From positions 1 to 64,000 of the forward strand of contig JBFLYW010000003.1 of assembly GCA_040756515.1 (NCBI GenBank): a stretch of 64,000 bases of DNA, given 5' to 3'. This document shows, piece by piece, positions 1-9,315 of the stretch. Under the pieces are notes generated by a model, which did no database searches, was not told the origin of the DNA, and worked only from the letters and a program-made list of their open reading frames with translations. Each line of letters starts with the position of its first letter. Position 1 is the stretch's first letter. The position numbers were made by a program, and so were the translations under genes. The DNA comes from DSXH01 sp020724325. GTDB lineage: Bacteria > Bacteroidota > Ignavibacteria > Ignavibacteriales > Melioribacteraceae.

Positions 1-145
1 AACCTTTGGAACAAAACTCAAAAAACGAGTATGGAAACATCAGTCGAGCAACTGTCAAACTGCTGTTAGCTTACTTATTCAAGGTCATTCTTTTTATAAA
101 TAAAAGCAATGCTTTTTTCAGTAACTCGAAATGACAATACCATCT

Positions 146-269
146 GTTATTTCGAAGGAGCGGAGCGACTGAGAAACAACAACCTTGAAGGTCCTGAGGA
201 ATTAAAACTAAGCTCTCGACCTTCAAGGTTTAGGTTCTACTCTCCCAATGAATCGGGATTCGAAATAAC
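146..269. repeat. Nested palindromic repeat element
   Basis: An outer perfect 11-bp inverted repeat (GTTATTTCGAA at 146-156, its complement at 259-269) encloses an inner 13-bp inverted repeat (AACCTTGAAGGTC at 181-193, GACCTTCAAGGTT at 218-230). The same inner hairpin recurs at about 13.55-13.98 kb and 59.47-60.03 kb. The flank GAAGGAGCGGAGCGACTGAG also resembles the reverse complement of the 59.6-60.2 kb repeats. No coding signal is visible in 1-299. The hairpin could also end transcription of the minus-strand gene at 300-1292, but it lacks a clear T-tract. Confidence 0.8.
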
Positions 270-299
270 AAAGAAAATATTTTAGAGGTCTACAATTAT

Positions 300-1292
300 T
301 TACTTTAAGACTACGCCTTCTTCATTATAAATTGATATACCTCCGAAATAGGTTGAGATCCACTTATTGTTTTTTGAATCGATAAAGATGTTGAAAATGA
401 AATTGTCTTTTATAGATGAATTTGTTTTATCCCAAATCTCACAATTATTATTATCATAAATAACTATTCCCTGTCCAAAACTACCAGCCCAAATTCTTTT
501 CTTTTTATCTTCAACAGCAGAATAAAACCCCTCAATTCTGTTATTGGAACTTGGTCTTTTCAATTCTATAAAACTTCTACCGTCAAATAAAACTATTCCT
601 TTGTATTTATAGCTTATTATTTTTTTTTGATCATAAGTTTCAGAAATCCAGTAAGCAACGTGATTAAGAGAATCGGCATTAAAATCCTTTTCGGATTTCC
701 ATTCATTATTAATAATGAATGCCAGTTCACCTTGTGTTGCAAAAAATTTATTATCGTACTGATCAATTAAAATATAGGTTACTTTATTATCAGTTAGAAT
801 AGAATTGGTTTTATTGTAATTAACCCAATTATCATTTTCAAGAATGCCAATACCTTCTGAAAAAGTGCCGATCCAAATCCGCGACTTTTTATCAACAGCA
901 ACCGAGTAGATCCAATCTTGCGGTATGCTCGAATTTTTTTCATTATAGATTTTCCAGTTGGATTTACCATCAAAGATTGCAAGTCCGCCGCCCATTGTGC
1001 CAATTAGAACATAGTTATTGTTGAAAGCAATACTATAAACACAATTATGCGGTAAGGGGGAATTATCCTTGTTAAATATAGTCCAGTTGATACCATCGAA
1101 TTTTACCAGACCTGCATCCCAAGTAGCAATCCAGTAATTACCATGCGGGTCTTGAGTAACAGAACGGATTGTGTTAGTAGGTAAACGGCTGTTTGAAGAA
1201 TCGAAATGAATCCATTCATTATTCTGTGCAAACAAAATTCCACAATTGCAAAAAATCAATAGCAGATTTATAAATAGTAAACTAAACGGCAT
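300..1292 (-). CDS. Secreted two-component-regulator-propeller-type beta-propeller protein
   Basis: A 330-aa protein with an N-terminal signal peptide (hydrophobic core at about residues 3-22, likely cleavage near FAQ-N). Most of the mature part is repeated blades of the form xWIxTxxxGxxxFDGxxW, for example WIATWDAGLVKFDG, IGTMGGGLAIFDG, IWIGTFSEGIGI and WISTYFGGISIY. This is the reg_prop pattern of the sensor region of hybrid two-component systems. No histidine kinase, transmembrane or DNA-binding domain follows, so it is a stand-alone periplasmic or outer-surface propeller. The ATG at 1292 places the signal peptide correctly. Its ligand cannot be told from the sequence. It lies 18 bp downstream of trxA on the same strand. 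Confidence 0.8.
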   Translation of the reverse strand: MPFSLLFINLLLIFCNCGILFAQNNEWIHFDSSNSRLPTNTIRSVTQDPHGNYWIATWDAGLVKFDGINWTIFNKDNSPLPHNCVYSIAFNNNYVLIGTMGGGLAIFDGKSNWKIYNEKNSSIPQDWIYSVAVDKKSRIWIGTFSEGIGILENDNWVNYNKTNSILTDNKVTYILIDQYDNKFFATQGELAFIINNEWKSEKDFNADSLNHVAYWISETYDQKKIISYKYKGIVLFDGRSFIELKRPSSNNRIEGFYSAVEDKKKRIWAGSFGQGIVIYDNNNCEIWDKTNSSIKDNFIFNIFIDSKNNKWISTYFGGISIYNEEGVVLK

Positions 1293-1310
1293 GGAAGAAA
1301 TCTAAAGTGT

Positions 1311-1631
1311 TTAGATTAATTTTGTTAATTTCTCTACAAACACTTGTTTTGGAACAGCGCCAATAATTGTATCTTTAATTTCTCCACCTTTGAAAAACAA
1401 CACTGTTGGAATGCTTCTAACACCATATTTAATTGCGGTCTGCTGATTTTCATCAACATCAAGTTTTCCAATTTTAGCTTTACCATTGTATTCATCTGCC
1501 ATATCTTCAATAATAGGGGCAATCATCCTGCACGGACCGCACCAGGCAGCCCAAAAATCTACTATTACAGGAAGATCGGATTTAAGCGCTTCATTATCAA
1601 AGTTTTCATCAGTAAAAGTAAAAGGTTTCAT
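1311..1631 (-). CDS. trxA: Thioredoxin
   Basis: A 106-aa cytoplasmic thioredoxin of standard length, acting as a general protein disulfide reductase. The active site WCGPC lies at residues 30-34 in the context VDFWAAWCGPCRMIAP, and the cis-proline loop RSIPTVLFF is present. There is no signal peptide, so it is the cytoplasmic form and not a ResA/TlpA type. A good Shine-Dalgarno (GGAGGG) precedes the ATG at 1631. It lies between the acyl-CoA dehydrogenase gene (26 bp upstream) and the propeller gene. Confidence 0.97.
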   Translation of the reverse strand: MKPFTFTDENFDNEALKSDLPVIVDFWAAWCGPCRMIAPIIEDMADEYNGKAKIGKLDVDENQQTAIKYGVRSIPTVLFFKGGEIKDTIIGAVPKQVFVEKLTKLI

Positions 1632-1657
1632 TATAATTTCCCTCCGAATAAAATAGA

Positions 1658-2797
1658 TTAAACAACACCGTTTTTCTTTAATACTTCTCTAGCAATAATT
1701 CCTTTTTGAATTTCGTTTGTTCCTTCAAAAATCTTATTGATTCTTGAATCTCTATAAAATCTTTCTACCGGTAATTCTCTTGAATAGCCCATACCGCCAT
1801 GAATCTGTACAGCATAATCGGCAATTTTATCGAGTGATTCCGAGCAGAATAATTTTACAATAGCCGACTGCCTGGAAACATCTTTCTTAAGATCATATTC
1901 AGCAGCTGTTCTATAAACGATAGATTCCATCGCAAAAATTAGCGCCGCCATTTCTGCCAGCATAAATTGGATTGCTTGAAAATGAGAAATAGTCTGATCG
2001 AATTGAGTTCTTTGCTTTGCATAAATAGTGGACATTTCCAGTAATTCTTTAGATGCACCTAAACAAGCAGCGCCTAACCCTAATCTGCCGGCATCGAGTG
2101 TTTTCATTGCTAAGATGAATCCTCTTCCATCAGTTCCAATTAAATTATCTTTTGGAATTCTAACATTATCAAATGTAATGGGATTAGTAGTACTACCACG
2201 AATTCCCATTTTCTTTTCAGGCGGACCGGCATTAAATCCCTGACTAATAGTTTCCACAATAAAAGCGCTGACGCCTTTATCTGTTCTGGCAAAGACAGAA
2301 ACAATATCTGCAATGCTGCCATTTGTAATCCATAATTTTTCACCGTTTATCACCCACTCGTTACCGTCAAGTTTAGCGCGGGTTTTAACATTAAATGAGT
2401 CGGAACCGGCTTGTGCTTCTGTTAAACAGAATGCCCCAATTTTTTCGCCTTTAGCAAGAGGAGATAAAAATTTTTGTTTCTGCTCTTCGCTGCCGCCAAT
2501 GTAAATTGTATTGGCACCAATAGATTGATGTGCACCAATAAAAGTTGCGGTGGACATACAACCGCGGGCGATTTCTTCCTGCATAAGACAATATCCAACT
2601 TCACCAAAACCACCGCCGCCATATTCTTCAGGAAATACAACGCCAAGAAATCCTAATTCACCTAACTTCTTTATTAATTGATCGGGAATTTTTTCCTGAT
2701 CATCTATTTGGGCAGCAATTGGCTTAATTTCATTTTTAACAAAATCGCGGGTCATTTCGCGAAGCATTTTCTGTTCTTCAGTAAGTATTAATTGCAT
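1658..2797 (-). CDS. Acyl-CoA dehydrogenase (short/medium-chain type)
   Basis: A 379-aa FAD enzyme of typical family length that catalyses alpha,beta-dehydrogenation of acyl-CoA esters. Visible signatures are the FAD/substrate motif FCLTEAQAGSDSFNVKTRA, the strand WVINGEKLWITNG, and the C-terminal block QIHGGMGYSRELPVERFYRDSRINKIFEGTNEIQ. The glutamate of FEGTNE is at the usual catalytic-base position of the butyryl-CoA and short-chain group. Chain length specificity cannot be fixed from sequence. It lies 15 bp after the SDR gene, which suggests a shared fatty-acid related transcript. Confidence 0.93.
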   Translation of the reverse strand: MQLILTEEQKMLREMTRDFVKNEIKPIAAQIDDQEKIPDQLIKKLGELGFLGVVFPEEYGGGGFGEVGYCLMQEEIARGCMSTATFIGAHQSIGANTIYIGGSEEQKQKFLSPLAKGEKIGAFCLTEAQAGSDSFNVKTRAKLDGNEWVINGEKLWITNGSIADIVSVFARTDKGVSAFIVETISQGFNAGPPEKKMGIRGSTTNPITFDNVRIPKDNLIGTDGRGFILAMKTLDAGRLGLGAACLGASKELLEMSTIYAKQRTQFDQTISHFQAIQFMLAEMAALIFAMESIVYRTAAEYDLKKDVSRQSAIVKLFCSESLDKIADYAVQIHGGMGYSRELPVERFYRDSRINKIFEGTNEIQKGIIAREVLKKNGVV

Positions 2798-2812
2798 TTT
2801 TTACCTGAATTG

Positions 2813-3637
2813 TTATTTAATAATAGAGCTTGTGTTTTCACCAATAAAATTTACAATATATTCTCCACCATCAACACCCAGAACATTTCCTGAAATCCAG
2901 TTTGCCCTTTCATCGCATAAAAGTACGATTGCTTTTGCAACATCTTCCGGTGTGGTTAATCTGTTCTGCGGATTTTTCATCTTAGCGGCTTGCATCATTT
3001 TATCGAACATTGGGATTTTATTTCCAGCCGGAGTATCAGTAACGCCAGCCATAATTGAATTGCAAGTAATTTTCATGGCACCAAGTTCAACCGAAAGCTG
3101 ACGGATATGGGATTCCAATGCGGCTTTGGCTGCCGATACAGCGCCATAATTTGGAATAACTGTGTGTGAACCTGCGCTTGTTAATGCAAATATTCTACCG
3201 CCATGTGCAAATAGATTTCTGAAAATTAATCCCTGAGTCCAGTAAACCAGCGAATGAGCCATTACATCTAAAGTCATGTTCATCTGCGAAGGAGAAATAC
3301 AGTCATTTGGATTTTTTGAAACATACGGTTTTAAAGTACCGAATGCCAGGGAATGAATTAAAAGATGAACTTGAGGATGATCTTTTGTTGCAAACCTCTC
3401 CTTAATTTCATCGAGAGTATCGTTTATTTTAATTTGATCTGCTGCATTTATGTTAAAGTAGACGGCTTTTTGACCGCTCTTCTCAATTTTTTTAATAACC
3501 TGCTGAACTAGCGGCATGGTTGCCTGACGATCGAGGTGAACTCCAAAAATGTTATATCCATTTTTAGCCAATTCAATTGCCGTAGCACCTCCAAATCCGC
3601 TTGAAGCACCTAAAATTAGTGCCCATTTCTGATCCAT
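2813..3637 (-). CDS. SDR-family enoyl-ACP-reductase-like protein (FabL/FabI-type active site)
   Basis: A 274-aa short-chain dehydrogenase/reductase. The N-terminal cofactor motif is GASSGFG, and the C-terminal SGNVLGVDGGEYIV block is intact. The active-site tyrosine and lysine lie in NYGAVSAAKAALESH with six residues between them (YX6K). This is the spacing of enoyl-ACP reductases FabI and FabL, not the classical YX3K. With the classical glycine motif, FabL is the closest described type. I infer the last reductive step of fatty acid synthesis, or a related enoyl-thioester reduction. SD AGGGG precedes the ATG. A generic SDR role remains possible. Confidence 0.75.
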   Translation of the reverse strand: MDQKWALILGASSGFGGATAIELAKNGYNIFGVHLDRQATMPLVQQVIKKIEKSGQKAVYFNINAADQIKINDTLDEIKERFATKDHPQVHLLIHSLAFGTLKPYVSKNPNDCISPSQMNMTLDVMAHSLVYWTQGLIFRNLFAHGGRIFALTSAGSHTVIPNYGAVSAAKAALESHIRQLSVELGAMKITCNSIMAGVTDTPAGNKIPMFDKMMQAAKMKNPQNRLTTPEDVAKAIVLLCDERANWISGNVLGVDGGEYIVNFIGENTSSIIK

Positions 3638-3718
3638 TCATTCCCCTTTAGTTAATTGTGGCACAAACTTAAGAAATAGCAAAAACAAATCAAATGTTTG
3701 AATTATTTTGAAATGGTT

Positions 3719-6700
3719 TTAGGTTGTAAAATAAATTAGTGAATCGTCACCTAATAATTTTTTAATGCTCTCTACAAAGGAATCTGTAATGCTAACTTTA
3801 TAATCAATCGCAAATTCTCTTGATGAGCCGTTATCTTTGATATTAATTAGAACAGGAATCTTACCTTCATTCTCTTGCATTATAATCATAATAAGGTTGA
3901 CTACATACTCATCGTGTAAAGAAGAATCGAGAACAATTCCAATTCTTTTTGTCAATTTATTTTTTGCATGGTCGAGAGAAACAGCTTCATCAACATGAAG
4001 TTTAATAGCATCGCCGCTGCTTTCGAGTTTACCTTTGATTAGAATTGTTGATTCGGGTCGAATTAGCTCGCTATACTCTGCAAATGATTTGGAGAAGATC
4101 AAACAATCGCATGAACCGCTGAAGTCATCTAACTTAAAAAAAGCCATCTGTCTTCCTTGTTTATCTGTCTTGGGAGATACATCCGTTATAACACCGCATG
4201 CACGTACAATTTCACCGAACTGAAATGTAGATGGTTCGCCCAGATGCACAGTAGCAAAAGAATTGTATTCGGTTTCATATTTTCGAAGAGGATGATCGCT
4301 TAAATAAAAACCAAGTACCTGCCTTTCTTTTGCAAGTCGTTCTTTATTATCCCACGGAGAGATATCGGGAAGTGAAGGCAATTGAAAATCGATTGATTCC
4401 GCAGAAGAAGCAAACAAACTATCGGAATAATCTTCTTTAACGGATTTAATTTTACTGCCAAAAGAAAGAGCGTCTTCGATGGCAGCAAAGTGTTGTGCCC
4501 GGGAGCCTCCGAAAGCATCGAAAGCGCCGGCAAGAACCAGCCCTTCCAGTGCCCTTTTATTTACAATTCTTGTATCCACATGCGAACAGAAATCATAAAT
4601 TGACTCAAAATCTCTACCAAGTTTTTCGTGCACCGTTTGAATCTCTTGAACTGCCTGAACACCAACATTCTTTATCGCAGCCATTCCAAAAATTATTTCC
4701 CCTTTTACAACTTTAAAATTAACAGTTGGTTGGTTTATATCAGGCGGCTGAACTTTAACACCAAGCTTTCTGCAATCTTCCAGTAATATTGTAACCTTTT
4801 CTGTATTATCATATTTATTTGTAAGATTAGCAGCAAGAAATTCTTCCAGGTAATGAGCTTTTAAGTAGGCAGTCTGATAAGCTACAACACTATAAGCTAC
4901 AGCATGCGATTTGTTAAAACCATAATTAGCAAATTTGTCTATAGCTTCAAAAATTTCTGCTGCTACTTTTTTATCGATATTATTTTTACCAGCGCCGTCA
5001 ATAAATTTTTCTTTCTGCTTTTGCATCGCTTTGGGATCTTTTTTACCCATTGCTCTTCTAAGAAGGTCTGCCTCTGCAAGAGTCATTCCGGCAACTCTAT
5101 TTGCAATCTGAATTACCTGTTCTTGATAAACAATAATTCCATAAGTTTCTTTTAAAATACTTTCAAGCACAGGATGTAAATAAGCGATCTGCTTTATACC
5201 GCGCTTACGTGAAATAAAGTCGTCTATAAAATCCATTGGCCCGGGACGGTAAAGTGCATTCATTGCAGCAAGGTCTGTTATGCTGGATGGTTTTAACTTT
5301 TTTAAGTATTCACGCATTGGTGCAGATTCAAATTGAAATACAGCGGTTGTCTGACCTCTTCCGAATAGTTCATATGTTCTTAGATCATCGGTTGGAATTT
5401 CATCAATGTCTATTTCAACACCGCGGTTTTGTTTAACCAGTTCTATTGTATCACGAATGATTGATAGAGTATCGAGACCGAGAAAATCCATTTTAAGGAG
5501 ACCTGCATCTTCAAGATCTTTCATGTTGAATTGAGTAACAACTACACCATCATCACCGTAGGTTGCAAGCGGAACAAATTGGCTGACATCGCCCGGAGTA
5601 ATTACAAGACCGGCAGCATGTTTAGATGCGTTTCGATTCATTCCTTCAAGTATTCTTGCATATTTTAGTAGTTCTTTAATTGCAGGGTCATCAGATTTTT
5701 TTAACCATGCGAGTTCGGGCACTTCTGCCAATGCCTGATCAATTGTATAAACACGTCCAAATTTAGAAGGGATCCATTTAGTAATATTATCAACCTGAGG
5801 AATCGGAATTTTTAACACGCGAGCAACATCTCTAATAACCTGTTTTGATGAAAGCCGGTTGAAAGTAATAATCTGGGCTACAGAATTATCTCCGTATTTC
5901 TCTTTAACATAAGAAATAACTTCTTCCCTTTTATCATCGGCAAAGTCAACATCAATATCAGGCATGGATTTACGATCAGGATTAAGAAATCGTTCGAAGA
6001 GCAAATTATACTGGAGCGGATTTACATTTGTAATTCCAAGGATGTAAGCAACAAGACTTCCGGCAACGCTTCCACGCCCAGGTCCAACCGGAATTCCTCT
6101 TTTTTTGGAGGCATTAATAAAATCCTGAACAATAAGGAAATAACCAGCGTAACCCATTTTGTTAATTACACCAAGTTCGTACTTGAATCTATCTTCAACT
6201 TCCGGAGTAACATTTTTAATTTTTTTATCGAGTCGTTCATAAGCAAGCTGCACCAGATATTCGTCAAGGGATTTTGCAGAAGAGTTTTTGGGAATAGGAA
6301 AACTTGGAAAATGGTAATCGCTAAAACCGAGTTCGAGATTTACCTTCTCATCAATCTCTAATGTATTTTCAACAGCACCTTTATAGTTCCTGAAAATCTG
6401 TTTCATTTCATCGGCAGATTTAAAGTAGATTTGATCGGTTCCATAACGAAGTTCTTTATAATCCGCAGTTCCGGTTTTATCGCCAAGCATAATCAATATA
6501 TTGTGAGCAATAGAATGATCTTTTTCTATGTAATGAATATCATTTGTCGCAACCAATTTTACACCAATATCCTTTGCAAGCTTAGGCATACCGATAAGTA
6601 CCGGCTTTTCTATATCCATTCCGTGGTCTTGAATTTCGAGATAAAAATCGTCTCCGAAAATTTCTTTAAGAATAACTGCGGTTGAACGGGCTTTCGAATA

Positions 6701-7174
6701 GTTATCATTAATTAATGGCGTGGCAATCGGACCGGCGGGACAAGCAGATGTACAAATCAATCCTTCGCTGTATTGTTTTAATATTTCCAGGTCAATTCTG
6801 GGACGATAATAGAATCCTTCCAAATGACCAATAGTAGTAAGTTTTATAAGATTTTTATACCCTGTTATGTTTTTGGCTAACAGCAAAAGATGGTTGTAAT
6901 GTTTAGATTTTTTTCGACCGTTTTCCACTTCGCCGGATTTATCGAAGCGAGTTTTATCAATTACAATGTAAGCTTCCATACCAACTATTGGTTTAATACC
7001 TTCTCTCTTTGCAACTTTATAAAATTCCGAAACACCAAACATTACGCCATGGTCTGTTAATGCAACCGCATGCATGTTATTTTTCTTTGCCGCTAATACA
7101 AGATCTTCTACAGTGCATGCACCATCCTGTAAACTATAATGAGAATGATTATGTATATGAATAAAATCTGACAT
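3719..7174 (-). CDS. dnaE: DNA polymerase III alpha subunit
   Basis: A 1151-aa replicative polymerase of normal DnaE1 length. The order is an N-terminal PHP domain (IHIHNHSHYSLQDGA, then ALTDHGVMFG), the C-family palm with the catalytic aspartates in PDIDVDFADD, the GPGRGSVAGSL motif, the YQEQVIQIA and LRRAMGKK fingers region, a tandem HhH region and a C-terminal OB-fold near residues 960-1060. No 3'-5' exonuclease insertion is seen, so it is DnaE and not PolC. It is followed by a short minisatellite and preceded by dut on the same strand. Confidence 0.98.
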   Translation of the reverse strand: MSDFIHIHNHSHYSLQDGACTVEDLVLAAKKNNMHAVALTDHGVMFGVSEFYKVAKREGIKPIVGMEAYIVIDKTRFDKSGEVENGRKKSKHYNHLLLLAKNITGYKNLIKLTTIGHLEGFYYRPRIDLEILKQYSEGLICTSACPAGPIATPLINDNYSKARSTAVILKEIFGDDFYLEIQDHGMDIEKPVLIGMPKLAKDIGVKLVATNDIHYIEKDHSIAHNILIMLGDKTGTADYKELRYGTDQIYFKSADEMKQIFRNYKGAVENTLEIDEKVNLELGFSDYHFPSFPIPKNSSAKSLDEYLVQLAYERLDKKIKNVTPEVEDRFKYELGVINKMGYAGYFLIVQDFINASKKRGIPVGPGRGSVAGSLVAYILGITNVNPLQYNLLFERFLNPDRKSMPDIDVDFADDKREEVISYVKEKYGDNSVAQIITFNRLSSKQVIRDVARVLKIPIPQVDNITKWIPSKFGRVYTIDQALAEVPELAWLKKSDDPAIKELLKYARILEGMNRNASKHAAGLVITPGDVSQFVPLATYGDDGVVVTQFNMKDLEDAGLLKMDFLGLDTLSIIRDTIELVKQNRGVEIDIDEIPTDDLRTYELFGRGQTTAVFQFESAPMREYLKKLKPSSITDLAAMNALYRPGPMDFIDDFISRKRGIKQIAYLHPVLESILKETYGIIVYQEQVIQIANRVAGMTLAEADLLRRAMGKKDPKAMQKQKEKFIDGAGKNNIDKKVAAEIFEAIDKFANYGFNKSHAVAYSVVAYQTAYLKAHYLEEFLAANLTNKYDNTEKVTILLEDCRKLGVKVQPPDINQPTVNFKVVKGEIIFGMAAIKNVGVQAVQEIQTVHEKLGRDFESIYDFCSHVDTRIVNKRALEGLVLAGAFDAFGGSRAQHFAAIEDALSFGSKIKSVKEDYSDSLFASSAESIDFQLPSLPDISPWDNKERLAKERQVLGFYLSDHPLRKYETEYNSFATVHLGEPSTFQFGEIVRACGVITDVSPKTDKQGRQMAFFKLDDFSGSCDCLIFSKSFAEYSELIRPESTILIKGKLESSGDAIKLHVDEAVSLDHAKNKLTKRIGIVLDSSLHDEYVVNLIMIIMQENEGKIPVLINIKDNGSSREFAIDYKVSITDSFVESIKKLLGDDSLIYFTT

Positions 7175-7224
7175 GTTGTGAGTTCTTTGTTTTTTATCTG
7201 TCTCAATAATTTTTAGAATTCAAT

Positions 7225-7302
7225 CTACATTCTGCACTCTACACTCTTCATTCTGCACTCTGCACTCTGCACTCTTCATTCTGCACTCTACACTCTGCTC
7301 TC
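7225..7302. repeat. Heptamer-based minisatellite between dut and dnaE
   Basis: About 78 bp built from a repeated 7-mer (TGCACTC or TACACTC) arranged in three longer units that each start with CATTCTGCACTC. The array ends exactly at the dut stop codon and fills most of the 128-bp gap to dnaE. It has no coding potential worth noting. Confidence 0.85.
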
Positions 7303-7758
7303 TTATTTCGTTCCCGTGTGTCCAAATCCGCCTTCTGCCCTAAAGCTATTATTCAAATCATCAGTTTCTTCCAATTCCGCTTTAAACACTTTACTTAGAA
7401 CAATCTGTGCAATTCGATCGCCCCGTTTAATTATAAAATCTTTTTCTCCAAAGTTGAAGAGAATTATTTTTATTTCACCTCTATAATCGGAATCGACGGT
7501 ACCTGGTGAGTTTAGGATACCGATTCCATGGTTAACTGCCAAACCGCTCCTTGGTCTTACTTGGATTTCGTAACCAACGGGAATTTCGACACAAAGATTT
7601 GTCGGGATGAGTGCAACCTTTCCTTTTTCTAAAACAAACTGATTATCAACGGCAGCACGAATATCCAGACCACTGCTACCTTGTGTAGTATATTGCGGAA
7701 TAGGAATGTCGTTATATTTATTATCAATCCTCTTAATCTTTATTTTGATATTTTCCAT
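7303..7758 (-). CDS. dut: Deoxyuridine 5'-triphosphate nucleotidohydrolase (dUTPase)
   Basis: A 151-aa trimeric dUTPase that hydrolyses dUTP to dUMP and pyrophosphate. All five family motifs are visible: GSSGLDIRAA (1), RPRSGLAVNHGI (2, 3), GTVDSDYRGEIKIILFN (3, with the catalytic Asp), RGDRIAQIVL (4) and the C-terminal arm RAEGGFGHTG (5). Length and order are standard. It lies upstream of dnaE on the same strand, so both could share a transcript with DNA replication functions. Confidence 0.97.
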   Translation of the reverse strand: MENIKIKIKRIDNKYNDIPIPQYTTQGSSGLDIRAAVDNQFVLEKGKVALIPTNLCVEIPVGYEIQVRPRSGLAVNHGIGILNSPGTVDSDYRGEIKIILFNFGEKDFIIKRGDRIAQIVLSKVFKAELEETDDLNNSFRAEGGFGHTGTK

Positions 7759-7802
7759 GAATCAATCGCCTTAATTAGAAAAAAATTTTTGTTATAGTGC
7801 TT

Positions 7803-9272
7803 CTATTGTTTCCTTAGTAGAATTTTGATTAATCGTAATAATTCTTGTCTGCTTATAATATTAAGTGCAAAGAGAGCAAGAGTAAATCCAATAAGCACGA
7901 TAAATTTTAACGGAAGAGTAAATTCGTAATTGAAATGAATGAAATAATAGAGACCGCACGAAAAGATTAAGAGTAAAAGGATCTTAATAATTCTATCATA
8001 TTCATACTTAATTTCGTAATACTTTTGGGAAATAAAAAACAAGCTTACGGACATTGCCATATAAGCAAACAAAGTTGCTAATGCAGCACCAAGGATTCCT
8101 ATAATGGGAATTAAGAGAATGTTTACAAGTATATTTACTACAGCGCCAATTCCGGTTACAAGCGGAAAAAATTTTGTTTTCTCTTCAATATAAATTCCGG
8201 CAGTAAAGTTAACATACAATCCGTGGAATAAATAACCGAGCAATACGGCGGGAACAATATATAAACCGCTCAAATAATTTTTACCAATAATTGTTTTACC
8301 GTTTAAGACTTCCCAGCTGGCAAAATCGCTAACAAACAGAGTAAGAACAATCCATATAACACTAGCGGCAAGAAGGAACAAAGTAAGGATTTTTGCGAAG
8401 AGATCTTTAGCATTTTCTTCTTTTGCATTGTTAAGGAAGAATGGCTGCCAGGCATAATGAAACATAGAAACAAAGAGCATCATAAAAATACCGAGCTTAT
8501 AATTTGCCTGGTAAATACCGAGCGTTTTTGCATCTGTCATTGCAAGCACAATCGGTCTGTCTATAACCTGCACTGCCATTGCAGCAATTGCCCCCGGCAG
8601 ATACGGAAATGCGAACTTCAACATTTTTTTAATTATTGGTCCGTCAATTCTAAATTTCAGATTACTAAATATTTCAGGAATCAATACCGCAAGAGAAAAC
8701 AATGAAGCGGCAAGATTACTTATAAATATTGCTTCAATTCCCATTTTTAGTTTGAGGATTAGGAAAAGGTTAAGACCTAAATTTAAAATTATGTTTACAA
8801 GTTTTATTAAAGTAAACTTTCCGGCTTTTCTCTTTAGTCTCAAGCTCGCAAAAGGAATAATAGCAACAGCATCTAAAAATAAAATTATTATAAAGTAATA
8901 ATAGATATTTGAATAGTTTCCAGGAATTTCCATTAATGATATTAAGGAATTTTTTCCAAGCAACAATAATAGGCATAGAACAATTGATGTTATTGTAACA
9001 AAAAGAAACGGGGTTGAAAAATTATCCTTCTTATCGCTAACCTCTGCAAGAGAAGAATATTTCATAAAAGCGGCATCCATTCCATAAATAAAAATTATTA
9101 CAAAGAGCGCCATGTAAGCATAAATATTGGAATAGATACCAAAATCAGATTCGGTAATAGATGGAACATTTGTATAGAATGGAATTAATAGGAAGCCAAG
9201 AAATCTGCCGGCTATTGTACTTATTCCATAAATAAATGTGTCTTTTGTAAGTTCTTTAATTTTTTCGATCAT
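7803..9272 (-). CDS. Polysaccharide flippase (Wzx/MATE-type, MOP superfamily)
   Basis: A 489-aa integral membrane protein with about 12-14 hydrophobic helices and the N-terminal flippase pattern (DTFIYGISTIAGRFLGFLLIPFYT, then TESDFGIYSNIYAYMALFVIIFIYGMDAAFMKY). It probably flips lipid-linked oligosaccharide across the inner membrane. The lipid-linked substrate is unknown. It is separated from the main glycan locus by the thioesterase and accA genes. Two further flippases lie at 19915-21357 and 26105-27574. Confidence 0.88.
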   Translation of the reverse strand: MIEKIKELTKDTFIYGISTIAGRFLGFLLIPFYTNVPSITESDFGIYSNIYAYMALFVIIFIYGMDAAFMKYSSLAEVSDKKDNFSTPFLFVTITSIVLCLLLLLGKNSLISLMEIPGNYSNIYYYFIIILFLDAVAIIPFASLRLKRKAGKFTLIKLVNIILNLGLNLFLILKLKMGIEAIFISNLAASLFSLAVLIPEIFSNLKFRIDGPIIKKMLKFAFPYLPGAIAAMAVQVIDRPIVLAMTDAKTLGIYQANYKLGIFMMLFVSMFHYAWQPFFLNNAKEENAKDLFAKILTLFLLAASVIWIVLTLFVSDFASWEVLNGKTIIGKNYLSGLYIVPAVLLGYLFHGLYVNFTAGIYIEEKTKFFPLVTGIGAVVNILVNILLIPIIGILGAALATLFAYMAMSVSLFFISQKYYEIKYEYDRIIKILLLLIFSCGLYYFIHFNYEFTLPLKFIVLIGFTLALFALNIISRQELLRLIKILLRKQ

Positions 9273-9315
9273 TATAATTCACAAAGCGGAACTAATCCGC
9301 AAAACTTTTTTGTGA

